Below, one piece after another: positions 6,974 to 14,839 of a stretch of DNA of 47,073 nt. The translations under genes were made by a program, and so were the position numbers. The notes beneath the pieces were generated by a model that saw only the letters and a list, made by a program, of their open reading frames with translations, had not been told where the DNA came from and ran no database searches. The stretch's first letter is position 1; each line of letters begins with the position of its first letter. Source of the stretch: Nonomuraea sp. PA05 (GTDB lineage: Bacteria; Actinomycetota; Actinomycetes; Streptosporangiales; Streptosporangiaceae); the NCBI RefSeq assembly GCF_008086045.1, contig NZ_VSEY01000071.1:1-47073 (forward strand), in the 5' to 3' direction.

Positions 6974-7031
6974 GACGTTCCCGAGGCCTCGCGGCAGTGA
7001 CGCCACCGTAACCCGCGGGACGCCGGGATCG

Positions 7032-7415
7032 CTACAGGCCGGACAGGTTCCGGCCGGTGTGCGCGCCCGGCGGGTAATCCGATGTGGCCGGCGCCGGGGA
7101 CACGTTCATCCTGAGCACCAGCGCGAGCACGATGTTGAGCGCGGCCACGGTGGCGCCGATCTGCTCCTGCGACAGTTCGAGGCCGAACCCGGCCATCGCC
7201 GTCAGGCCGGTCGAGATGGCGCCGGTCAGCGCCGACACGACGAACGGGCGGGTGAGCACGGCCACGATGACGGCCATGACCGCGGTGGCCAGGGTGGAGA
7301 TGGCGGCCGTCTGGACCTGCGTGAGGGGCAGGCCGTAGGCGACGAACGCGGCCACCAGCGCGTTGATGGCGTACACCCAGACGGCCGGTTCCCGGCCGAA
7401 GATACGAACCTGCAC
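7032..7415 (-). CDS. Holin-like membrane protein
   Basis: 127 residues with three hydrophobic helices (about 12-32, 36-58, 60-104 containing the last one or two) and a polar C-terminus. GTG start at 7415 follows AGGAGGA. Size, topology and position beside the amidase gene fit an actinophage holin that forms membrane lesions for endolysin access. The other small membrane protein at 8693-8968 is an alternative or partner in lysis. Confidence 0.7.
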   Translation of the reverse strand: MQVRIFGREPAVWVYAINALVAAFVAYGLPLTQVQTAAISTLATAVMAVIVAVLTRPFVVSALTGAISTGLTAMAGFGLELSQEQIGATVAALNIVLALVLRMNVSPAPATSDYPPGAHTGRNLSGL

Positions 7416-7431
7416 GACTCCTCCTCAGGAG

Positions 7432-7812
7432 CTACTGGGCGGTGGTGGTAGGCGATGGCGACGGGGCCGGGGTCTTGCAGTCGTAGGTGAGCACCGTGTC
7501 GGTCGTCTTCGTGCACGTCTCCACGCTGGTGCCGCGCTTGAACACGACGGTGGCCGGGACCGGCGGCACGACCGGCAGGCCGTCACGGGTGGGCAGGTAG
7601 ATCTTCCGCTCGGACGACTTGCACTTGCCGTGCTGGGACTTCTTCAGCCGGTTCGGCTCCAGCAGCCGCATCGCGCCGGTCTTGGTGGAGATGCAGGCGC
7701 CGTACAGCTTCGGCTTCGCCGCCACCGTGGCGGACTCCGAGGCGGCCGCGACTCCGGCGCCTCCCAGGAGGAGGACGGCGGTCGCGGCGAGGGGGGCGAT
7801 CTTCTTCAGCAC
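7432..7812 (-). CDS. Small secreted protein in lysis cassette
   Basis: 126 residues from GTG 7812 (AGGAG upstream). The N-terminus MLKKIAPLAATAVLLLGGAGVAAASE is a Sec signal peptide with AAA-S cleavage, no lipobox. The mature protein is basic, holds four cysteines likely to form disulfides (ACIS, KCKSS, ETCTK, YDCK), and ends in a Pro/Ser/Thr tail. Function unknown. Its place between endolysin and holin genes suggests an envelope-directed role in lysis or release. Confidence 0.7.
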   Translation of the reverse strand: MLKKIAPLAATAVLLLGGAGVAAASESATVAAKPKLYGACISTKTGAMRLLEPNRLKKSQHGKCKSSERKIYLPTRDGLPVVPPVPATVVFKRGTSVETCTKTTDTVLTYDCKTPAPSPSPTTTAQ

Positions 7813-7892
7813 AGGGGCTCCTGGGCTCGGGGACATGGTGAAAGCCCGGCACGCCGTCCACGGGCGGCCGGGGGTGGTGCAGTCTCAGGGGG

Positions 7893-8690
7893 TTACGAGA
7901 GGGCGGTCTTCCAGCAGGCGTCGCCCCACACGCCGTCCTCGGCCAGCCCGTGGGCCTTCTTGTAGGCGTTCACCTGGGCTTTCAGGTCGGCGAGGTCGTC
8001 CGGGTTGGCGCCGTACCGGGTGGCGTGCATGTTGGCGGGTTCGTAGCCGCGCGCCCACAGCAGGCCTCGCATGGTTTTCACGTGGCGGGCGTGGCTGCTG
8101 CCCGGCTTCAACGTGGGCAGGTTGTCCACGAGTTCCTCCGTCCAAGACTCCGAGAGCGCGGGCGCCCGCCCCGCGAGCAGCCTGGCGACGTCGGCGCGGA
8201 AGTCGGTCATGTCGATGCCGTGCGGGTCAGGCTTGCCGGTGTTCACCTCGCGGTGCGCCTTCACCCGGGAGGCGGGCAGCCCGTACTCGCGGCAGATCTC
8301 AGCGCACAGCCGCCGGTAAGCGAGCAGCTGCGCCGTCGGCCACGCCTGCCTGCCGTTGTTCTCGGCCTCGATCCCGATCGAGGAGGAGTTGTCGTGCAGC
8401 GGCGACGTGGACGGCGCGTTGTGCCAGCACCGCCCGGCGGCGATCACGTAGATGGTGCCCGACCTGCCCAGGCCGTACTGGGAGAGGGGTCCGTCCAATC
8501 CGGGGCGGCCGTCGCGTACGACCTTCAGGGACGGGTAGTCGCCGCCCGCGGCGGGCCCGGCCGTGTGGTGGCAGACGACCCCCTGCACTTCCGGCTGGGG
8601 TCCGTGGCCGCGGCTCTTCCAGCCGTCGACTTCGATGACAGGAAAGCCCGTCCTCCTGGCCACGGTGGCGAGGCGGGTCAACCACGGCAT
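7893..8690 (-). CDS. N-acetylmuramoyl-L-alanine amidase endolysin
   Basis: 265 residues. An Amidase_2/PGRP domain spans about 15-170, with zinc ligands visible in CHHTAG (H41/H42), KAHREV (H146) and GKPDPHG (D155). A C-terminal peptidoglycan-binding domain (about 205-262) ends in the typical DGVWGDACW. It would cut the bond between MurNAc and the L-Ala of the stem peptide at the end of infection. No signal peptide is visible, so release should depend on a holin. It lies 2 bp downstream of the membrane-protein gene at 8693-8968. Confidence 0.92.
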   Translation of the reverse strand: MPWLTRLATVARRTGFPVIEVDGWKSRGHGPQPEVQGVVCHHTAGPAAGGDYPSLKVVRDGRPGLDGPLSQYGLGRSGTIYVIAAGRCWHNAPSTSPLHDNSSSIGIEAENNGRQAWPTAQLLAYRRLCAEICREYGLPASRVKAHREVNTGKPDPHGIDMTDFRADVARLLAGRAPALSESWTEELVDNLPTLKPGSSHARHVKTMRGLLWARGYEPANMHATRYGANPDDLADLKAQVNAYKKAHGLAEDGVWGDACWKTALS

Positions 8691-8692
8691 GG

Positions 8693-8968
8693 TCAGCCTC
8701 CCTTGGACATGAAGGTGATGAGGGCGAGCACCAGGCCGGCCAGGGATAGGAGGACGGCGGCGGACGGCAGCGGCCAGCGTCCGCGCTCCAACGCGCGAAT
8801 GCGGGCTTCGTGGTCGGCGGTGTCCTTCACCAGCTCGCCGTGCGCCTGGGCGACCTGTGCGACTTCGCCGCGGATCCCGTCCACCTTCCTGTCGGTGGCC
8901 AGGAGCTGGTCGTAGATCTCCCTGGCTCCGATGGTGACGGGGCCGAGCGGGTCGAGCTGGGTCACGGA
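8693..8968 (-). CDS. Coiled-coil protein with C-terminal membrane anchor (second holin-like)
   Basis: 91 residues from GTG 8968, preceded by GGAG. The first 60 residues are helical with heptad character (EIYDQLLATDRKVDGIRGEVAQVAQAHGEL...), then one membrane helix (about 68-87, AAVLLSLAGLVLALITFM) and a short GG tail. Such coiled-coil/one-helix proteins accompany lysins in many actinophages (DUF2746-like layout, recalled) and can act as a second holin or holin regulator. The assignment is by topology and context. Confidence 0.65.
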   Translation of the reverse strand, partial: SVTQLDPLGPVTIGAREIYDQLLATDRKVDGIRGEVAQVAQAHGELVKDTADHEARIRALERGRWPLPSAAVLLSLAGLVLALITFMSKGG

Positions 8969-8997
8969 CACTCCTCGATCAGGGGATGGGAGGGGGT

Positions 8998-9051
8998 GGG
9001 GCTGCCCGCGCATCCCTGGTGGGCGCGCATCCTCGCCCGCGCGGGCAGCCC
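8998..9051 (-). terminator. Hairpin between tail and lysis genes
   Basis: GGGCTGCCCGCGC (8999-9011) pairs with GCGCGGGCAGCCC (9039-9051) around a 27-nt loop that can itself pair. It sits between the last tail gene and the lysis cassette on the leftward strand. It may be a partial terminator, or an RNA-processing or stability element that lowers lysis-gene expression. Confidence 0.5.
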
Positions 9052-9055
9052 ACGA

Positions 9056-9478
9056 TCAGGTGGCGATGATGCCGGCGGTGCGCAGGATGGTCAGCAGCCC
9101 GGTGGAGGCGTTGGCGTACGACTGGAAGATCGAGCTGGTGGACGCGGCGAGGTCCTGCGCCCACGTCTGGCTGTAGGAGGCGGGCGCGTTGGACAGGTTG
9201 ACGGTAGGGGTGGTGACGGACCCGCCCTGCGCCGGGATTTGGCGGACGGAGCCGTTGGACTGGATGACGCGCAGCTCGCCGCCGACCGCGTACACGCGGC
9301 AGCCGCCGGACGGGGTGTCCGGGACGCCGCTGTTGGGGATGAACAGCGGGCCGGAGGAGGCGCTGATCTGGACGGCGGGCTGCACGCCGAGACGGCTCTC
9401 CAGCGCGGCGACCCGGCGGGCCAGTTCGCGCACGATCTGGCTCTCTCCCACGGGGAAGGGGTCGATGGGCATGCTCAT
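9056..9478 (-). CDS. Small tail-associated protein
   Basis: 140 residues, ATG 9478 in an ATGA overlap with the minor tail gene. An N-terminal coiled coil (VRELARRVAALESRL) is followed by a beta-rich region (VYAVGGELRVIQSNGSVRQIPAQGG) and a Ser/Thr/Ala-rich C-terminus. A coiled coil plus beta domain is typical of small fibre or baseplate components. It is the last structural gene before the lysis cassette. Role inferred from position. Confidence 0.65.
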   Translation of the reverse strand: MSMPIDPFPVGESQIVRELARRVAALESRLGVQPAVQISASSGPLFIPNSGVPDTPSGGCRVYAVGGELRVIQSNGSVRQIPAQGGSVTTPTVNLSNAPASYSQTWAQDLAASTSSIFQSYANASTGLLTILRTAGIIAT

Positions 9479-11322
9479 GAGCCGACTCCCGCCTGTGCGG
9501 TGATGACCTGCAACTTGTCCTTGCCGAACGTCCTGGTGGCCGGGGTGAGGGACCAGCCGATGATCCGCTGGTAGCCGTTGAAGCTGGAGCCGCCTTCCTC
9601 GGTGGGGGTGTGCCAGTCGTTGTTCATGACGAACCGCACCTGGCCGCCGATCATGTTGGGGTGGAAGCCGGAGGAGCGGCCGAGGATGACGTCGGCGGAG
9701 AAGACGCGCGGCGCGCCGGCCGCTGTGGCGGCGTAGTAGGCGGCGTACCGTTCGAGCTCGGTCATGTCCGTGCTGTTGCCGGGGTGGATGATCCGCTGGT
9801 CGAAGATCGGCCATCCGGCGTCCAGGTGAGCGGTTTCGATGAGCGGAGTGCGGACGGCTGTGCGTTCGGTGGAGGCGTCTCCGTCCGGGATGCCGCCGAC
9901 GACGCCGAACCGGGTGGCGCCGCGCAGCGCTGAGCGGACTTCGCGGAAGCCGGTGACTTCGCCGCCGTTGCGGGCCTGCGTGAACGTCACCTTCAGGTCG
10001 GGGAAGTCCAGTTGCGGGGACGCCCACACCCAGCGGCGTTCGATGCCCGTCTCGGTGACGGTGGGGTTGATGACGTAGCCGAAGCCGCCGTCGGCGCGCG
10101 CGTAGTCCCGCAGGACACGGCCGTACGTGGTGTTGTCGGCTATCTTGGCGGCCAGCTCTCGCACCGTGCCGGACGTGCCCGGCATCAGCGTGAACCCCAT
10201 GTTGGAGCGCGGGTCCTGGCCGAGGTGGGCGATGAAGGCGCGGGCGTTGTCGATCTGGTCGCCGACGAACAGCACATCCTCTTCCAGCGACACGCTGGCC
10301 ATGTAGCCGTCCAGGGTGGTGCCTTGCATGCGCAAGCCCAAACCCAGGCGGGATGATTGTTCGATCTCGGCGGTGTGCAGCCAGTAGACGCCCCACAGCA
10401 CGCCGCTGCGCCAGGGGTGGACGACGAGCCGGCCGGGCCCGGAGTCGAGGTCGGCCGGGTCGCGTGGGATGAGCCGGGCCAGCTTGTCGGCCTCGCGCCG
10501 GTTCGGCATCGGGCACCAGCAGGAGAAGCCGCCCGCGTCGCCGTCGCGGCGGTCGAAGGTGACGTCGGTCGCGGTGCGCAGCTCGCCCCGGTAGGAGCCG
10601 GTCAGCGCGTCGTGCACCCGGTACTGCATCGGCAGCAAGCCCTTGACCGGGGTGAACGCCGGGAAGGGGGGCGGGTCGGGCGGGATGACGACCGGCGCGG
10701 ACTTGACGAACACGGTCAGCGCGGCGCCGAACTGCAGGCTGTCGGATGCGGTGTGGGTGGCCGGGTCGGCCGGGGTGGTGGAGTAGATGCGCCGCCACAC
10801 CAGGCTGCCGCCGACCTCGTCCTCGGATTGCAGGTCGAGGATCTTCTGGTAGCCGTCCGGGGTGTTCCACGAGATGGTGGCCTCGTTGGGGATGCCGGCC
10901 GCCCACCGGAACTCCAGGCCGTCCGCGCTGGGCGGGTCGCCGCCCGGCGAGATGACGTCGGTGGTGCCCGCGTACAAGGACCCGGCCAACACCTGCGGTG
11001 TGCCGGTCGCGCCGACGATCGGCACGATGGCGACCACGCCGTCGGCGGTCGGGCCGATCTGGACGATGTAGTTTTCCGGGTCGTCGGCGGGGACGCGAGC
11101 CTTCCACCACACGTCGACGGCGGACAGGTGGGTGGACGGTCCGGCGATGCGGGCGAGCAGTTCCCAGTCGCTGCCGCCGGACAGGAACGCGAACCCTCCG
11201 GAGTCGGCGGCCAGGAACGCGAGCAGCCCCGTCTGGGGTGTCACACCCTCGGGTTGGGAGACGGCGAAGAAGCCGCCGTTGGGGCCGGCCGCTGAGGTGG
11301 GGGTGCGGAACGTCGCAGACAC
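9475..11322 (-). CDS. Minor tail protein (Tal/Gp37-like)
   Basis: 615 residues. An N-terminal beta-sandwich-like region (1-215) is followed by a Pro-rich hinge (PDPPPFPAF) and a baseplate-type domain (about 230-610) with the pattern of siphophage Gp37/Tal proteins: ELRTATDVTFDRRDGDAG, VHPWRSGVLWGVYWL, and an NMIGGQVRFVMNNDWH C-terminal segment. It probably sits at the tail tip below the Dit-like protein encoded by the next upstream gene. It may take part in cell attachment or genome passage. GTG start at 11322. Confidence 0.75.
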   Translation of the reverse strand: MSATFRTPTSAAGPNGGFFAVSQPEGVTPQTGLLAFLAADSGGFAFLSGGSDWELLARIAGPSTHLSAVDVWWKARVPADDPENYIVQIGPTADGVVAIVPIVGATGTPQVLAGSLYAGTTDVISPGGDPPSADGLEFRWAAGIPNEATISWNTPDGYQKILDLQSEDEVGGSLVWRRIYSTTPADPATHTASDSLQFGAALTVFVKSAPVVIPPDPPPFPAFTPVKGLLPMQYRVHDALTGSYRGELRTATDVTFDRRDGDAGGFSCWCPMPNRREADKLARLIPRDPADLDSGPGRLVVHPWRSGVLWGVYWLHTAEIEQSSRLGLGLRMQGTTLDGYMASVSLEEDVLFVGDQIDNARAFIAHLGQDPRSNMGFTLMPGTSGTVRELAAKIADNTTYGRVLRDYARADGGFGYVINPTVTETGIERRWVWASPQLDFPDLKVTFTQARNGGEVTGFREVRSALRGATRFGVVGGIPDGDASTERTAVRTPLIETAHLDAGWPIFDQRIIHPGNSTDMTELERYAAYYAATAAGAPRVFSADVILGRSSGFHPNMIGGQVRFVMNNDWHTPTEEGGSSFNGYQRIIGWSLTPATRTFGKDKLQVITAQAGVGS

Positions 11323-11346
11323 GAGTTGCCACCCCCCTTCGCCCGG

Positions 11347-13149
11347 TCAGATGTAGGCGTGCCGCCACAGTGCGGTCGCCGCCGGGGCGGTGCCGTCCGC
11401 GCTGCTGTAGGTGATGGAGGAGATGTCGCGGCCGAGCACCAGGTCGGCGATCCCGAGACTGGAGTTGGAGAGGGTGCCGCCGACGTCTTCTTCGCCGACG
11501 CTGGCGGTGCCGTTGAACGGGTCGATCACGAGGAGTTCGCCGACGTCGACGGTCAGGTCGAAGCCGACCGTCACCACGGTTTCGCTGCCGTCGTCGAGGG
11601 TGCGTTCGATCACCAGCTCCGGGTTGAGGGTCGGCCCGGGGCAGCGGATCGTCGGGTGGGTGGTGGTGTTGCCGGCGTGGAACACGTCGACGGTTCCGCC
11701 GTCGGGCACCACTGCAGTCAGGAGCTCCCGCGAGTACAGGCGCGGGTTGGACAGCTCCCACAGGGCGTAACCGGGGGCGAGCCCGATCCGGAAGTTCCTG
11801 TCGATCTCAACGGTGCGCTTCAGGCAGGCGGCCTGCCCGACCAGGATCTGCTCGCCCACCCGGATCGCCAGCGGGATCTCTTCGTCCGCCTCCGGCAGCG
11901 GCAGCCCAGTGAGCAGATTCAACGCGATCTGCTCGACCTCGGCCCGGGTGCCCTTCACGTTGAACTCGTAGGCGACCCGTCTGGCCTGCGCCTTCTTCGA
12001 CCCGGAGAGGGCGCCGTGGTCGGAGGGGTGAGGCACGTTGCCGTTGTCGACGTCCGGCATGTCGACGAACCATCCGGTCAGCCGCTTCCACCGGTACGGG
12101 TTGCTCTCCCCGCCCATGCGGAAGCCGTTGAACGAGATCTGCCCGGCCGCGGTCAGGTCGTCGCCGGGGTTGATCGGCACGTCCACCGTCGGGGTGGGGA
12201 CGACCGCGTGCGGCGCCAGCAGGCCGGGGTGGGCGTTGGTGGAGAAGGTGACGGCCGGTGCCGGGATGATCGTGACGGGCAGGATCGGGGATGGTTGTAC
12301 GAGGGTGGGCGGCGAGTCGCCGACGAACACGTCGGGCGTCGGCACTGACGCGGCAGCCGTGACGCTGCTGGGGTGGGTGGTTGCGCCGGCAGACACGCCC
12401 GGTTCGGGGATGGCCGCGGCGGCCTGGACGGCGGTTGCGTCGGCCGTGGCGTGCTGGCCGCGTTTCGGTGTGGCCTGGATGAACGGTTCGCCGTACCCGA
12501 TCGGCGCGGACGATCCGGCGACGCTGGTGCCGGTGATGCCGGACTGGTTGGCGGTGCCCGCCCAGTCCTTCACCTGCTGGCCGACGGCGTGCTGGTCGAG
12601 CACCCACATGGCGGCCGGGCCGGCGTCCCGCCACCCGCCCAGACTGTGGGCGAGATTCTCCACCTCGGCCTGGCTGAGCGCCCGGGCGAAGATGGCGGCG
12701 GCGGCGATCTGACCGTCGAAGAACGGCAAGGTGCCGTCGTAGTACGCGCCGAGCCGCACCGAGCCGGCGCCGGGCGCTGCCCCGTCGTTGACGGGGTCGG
12801 CGGTGGTTTCGCTCGTCCACGTGTTCGTGCTGTAGATGTACTTGCGGAACGTGGCCGGGTTGGCGCCGGCCGGTTTGCTGACCGCGATCAGCGCCCAGCC
12901 GTCGCCGGGGACGACGGTGAGCGTCGACTCGGCCAGGCCGCCGTCGCCGAACCACAGGAACGTGCCGTTGGCCTGAACGTTGAGGACGCCGGCGAGTCCG
13001 GCGGAGGCGTTGGCGACGCCGATGAGGGCGCCTTCGGCGGCGCTGGCGGCGCGGAAGACGACCACCCAGGTAGAGGCGAAGGTGACCGTCGACAGGCCGC
13101 CGATGGCGAGCTGGATGTTGTCGTCGACGCCGTCGAACGTGCGCGCCAC
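11347..13149 (-). CDS. LamG domain fused to distal tail (Dit-like) protein
   Basis: 600 residues. Residues 1-170 form a LamG/concanavalin-like fold: FDGVDDNIQL at the start and DGQIAAAAIFARALSQAEVE at the end are signature edges of that fold. A Pro/Ala/Thr linker with repeated VPTPxV-type units (about 235-330) leads to a C-terminal domain (340-600) resembling phage distal tail proteins: FNGFRMGG, YRWKRLTGWFVDMPD and NPRLYSREL. A sugar-binding N-terminal module on a Dit protein could bind host cell-wall glycans. GTG start at 13149 follows GAGGTG. Confidence 0.75.
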   Translation of the reverse strand: MARTFDGVDDNIQLAIGGLSTVTFASTWVVVFRAASAAEGALIGVANASAGLAGVLNVQANGTFLWFGDGGLAESTLTVVPGDGWALIAVSKPAGANPATFRKYIYSTNTWTSETTADPVNDGAAPGAGSVRLGAYYDGTLPFFDGQIAAAAIFARALSQAEVENLAHSLGGWRDAGPAAMWVLDQHAVGQQVKDWAGTANQSGITGTSVAGSSAPIGYGEPFIQATPKRGQHATADATAVQAAAAIPEPGVSAGATTHPSSVTAAASVPTPDVFVGDSPPTLVQPSPILPVTIIPAPAVTFSTNAHPGLLAPHAVVPTPTVDVPINPGDDLTAAGQISFNGFRMGGESNPYRWKRLTGWFVDMPDVDNGNVPHPSDHGALSGSKKAQARRVAYEFNVKGTRAEVEQIALNLLTGLPLPEADEEIPLAIRVGEQILVGQAACLKRTVEIDRNFRIGLAPGYALWELSNPRLYSRELLTAVVPDGGTVDVFHAGNTTTHPTIRCPGPTLNPELVIERTLDDGSETVVTVGFDLTVDVGELLVIDPFNGTASVGEEDVGGTLSNSSLGIADLVLGRDISSITYSSADGTAPAATALWRHAYI

Positions 13150-13164
13150 CTGCTCACCTCCTCG

Positions 13165-13692
13165 CTATGTGGTGGTGTAGGTGAGCGCGACGGACACGAC
13201 TTCCATGTCGCCAGCCGCGCTGTCGCTCGCGTTGGCGGCGTCCCGGGCGAAGTACACGACGACGAAATCGCCCGCTGCCAGGCTGTCGGCGTTGGCCAGC
13301 GCCAGGCTGATTTCGCCGATCTTCCCGGCCGTGGTGGCGGGGACGGCGGTCGCCGAGCTGGTGTTGGCGGCGGCGAACGCCTTCGCGTCCTGGTCGGTGG
13401 CGTCGCCGGGAGTGGTGGCCGCCAACCGGCCCTCGATGACGACGTTGCCCGTGACCGCGGACGCCATTTTGAACTGGACTTTCAGGACTGGGGTGGATGC
13501 GTAGTCTTCCGGCATTCGGAACGACCACATGAGTTGCTCTTTGGTGGCGGCGTCGAAGAGGGCGTGCTTGAAGTACGGCGACGGCGCCGACGCCGACGAC
13601 TTCACCTTGCGGATGTCGGGTGCGGCGTTCGACGCGCTGCCGTCGGGCAGGTCGGCTGCCCCGATCGGCAGAATGATCGTCCCAGTGGCCAC
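13165..13692 (-). CDS. Beta-rich tail-region structural protein
   Basis: 175 residues, GTG start with GGAGG upstream. Composition is Ala/Ser/Thr-rich with alternating hydrophobic strands (LKVQFKMASAVTGNVVIEGRL; GDFVVVYFARDAAN; MEVVSVALTYT), suggesting a jelly-roll or beta-sandwich domain. It lies between tape-measure-side genes and the Dit-like gene. It could be a receptor-binding or baseplate decoration subunit. I do not recognise a named family with certainty. Confidence 0.7.
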   Translation of the reverse strand: MATGTIILPIGAADLPDGSASNAAPDIRKVKSSASAPSPYFKHALFDAATKEQLMWSFRMPEDYASTPVLKVQFKMASAVTGNVVIEGRLAATTPGDATDQDAKAFAAANTSSATAVPATTAGKIGEISLALANADSLAAGDFVVVYFARDAANASDSAAGDMEVVSVALTYTTT

Positions 13693-13701
13693 GGCCGCCT
13701 C

Positions 13702-14151
13702 CTACGGGGTGAGGTCGAGCAGGAAGATGCCGAGGCTGTCGTGCGTCACCAAGAACGTCCCGTCTTGGGTTTCGAACGGTTCGCCGAACCATACGGCGCC
13801 CAGGGCGCGGTCGGCGTGGGCGTCGTCGTACAGCAGGTAGCCCTCGGCGATGATCGTCGAGTCGGGGATGGAGAAGTTGTCGGCGTCGAACTTCATCGAC
13901 CCTGTGGCGTGGGTGAGGGTGGTGTTCACCACCAGCAGCCCGCCCGCGCTGTATCCGGCGCCCGCCGACTCGTTGGCGGTGGCCCACGTGCCCGCGTTGT
14001 AGGCGGTGTCCGTCCCGAAGTTCGGCGTCACCCCGGACCCGTAGAAGGCGGCCTTCAGATCCGTCTCGGAGGTGAGGTCGGTGGCTAGCTGGGAGTCGTC
14101 CCACTTGTCGATGTGGGCGGCCACCATCAGCCCTGACGCGGTCCACGCCAT
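13702..14151 (-). CDS. Predicted minor structural protein
   Basis: 149 residues, beta-rich and acidic, with short segments such as ATANESAGAGYSAGGLLVVN and SIPDSTIIAEGYLLYDDAHAD. It resembles small virion proteins found in clusters with tail genes in actinophages. Start ATG 14151 is in a TGATG overlap with the upstream gene. No catalytic motif or membrane segment is seen. Confidence 0.7.
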   Translation of the reverse strand: MAWTASGLMVAAHIDKWDDSQLATDLTSETDLKAAFYGSGVTPNFGTDTAYNAGTWATANESAGAGYSAGGLLVVNTTLTHATGSMKFDADNFSIPDSTIIAEGYLLYDDAHADRALGAVWFGEPFETQDGTFLVTHDSLGIFLLDLTP

Positions 14152-14579
14152 CAGACATCGCCGCCTTTCCCGAATCGGGCCCGGCCGCGCACCACCGGCG
14201 GCGCCGCCTCGGCCGCGCCGGGCGGAAGCTCGCCGCCGGCCTCGGCCGCGGGGGCGCTGGCGAGCTGGGCCATGGCGTCGATCAGCGGCCCGTGCACAGC
14301 GCGGATGTGGGTGATCTGCTGCTCGTACGGGCGGATCTCGTCGGCGGTCGCGCCGCGCGAGGCCAGCCGGGTGATCTCCCGTTCCGCTTTGCCGATCGCG
14401 TGCAGCGCGCGCAGCCAGGAGCGGGTTTCTGCCAGGGATTCCATCTCGGCCCGCCGGGCGGCCCGCGTCTCCTCGCTCGGGTGGTCGGCGTGCGCCTGCT
14501 TGGCGGCCTGCAACCGGTCCGCCTCGCCTTCCAGGGCGGCCTCCAGTTCGAGGCGGGCCTGCGCCCGTCCGCGCCTCAC
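14151..14579 (-). CDS. Coiled-coil protein of tail module
   Basis: 142 residues, mostly one long charged helix (LELEAALEGEADRLQAAKQ...; LRALHAIGKAEREITRLASR) followed by an Ala/Pro/Gly-rich tail. It overlaps both neighbours (ATGA with the upstream gene, TGATG with the downstream one), so it is co-translated with tail genes. Function unknown; a tail assembly or linker role is plausible. Confidence 0.7.
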   Translation of the reverse strand: MRRGRAQARLELEAALEGEADRLQAAKQAHADHPSEETRAARRAEMESLAETRSWLRALHAIGKAEREITRLASRGATADEIRPYEQQITHIRAVHGPLIDAMAQLASAPAAEAGGELPPGAAEAAPPVVRGRARFGKGGDV

Positions 14580-14806
14580 CGCAGCCTGCCGACGATGAGG
14601 GGGGCGTGCACGTGCACGTCCCGCCGGTTGCCGAACTCGCGGGTGGTGACGACGGCGCCGGAGTCGGTCATGCGGCGGACGACGCGCACGACGCGCAGCC
14701 CGTGCCGCTGCTCGCGCACGTGCGGCGTGGTGTGGCCGGGGTTGGTGTGGACCGACCGCAGCCGGGCCAGGTCGGCGGGCGTGAACCCTTGAACGTTTCC
14801 GGGCAT
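14576..14806 (-). CDS. Small basic protein of tail module
   Basis: 76 residues, Arg- and His-rich (HTTPHVREQRHGLRVVRVVRRM; RRDVHVHAPLIVGRLR). It begins 33 bp after the tape measure stop and overlaps the next gene by ATGA. It is too short for a confident fold. It may be a minor tail component. Confidence 0.6.
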   Translation of the reverse strand: MPGNVQGFTPADLARLRSVHTNPGHTTPHVREQRHGLRVVRVVRRMTDSGAVVTTREFGNRRDVHVHAPLIVGRLR

Positions 14807-14839
14807 GCCGGATACCGCCTTCCTGCTGGGGTTGAGGGG

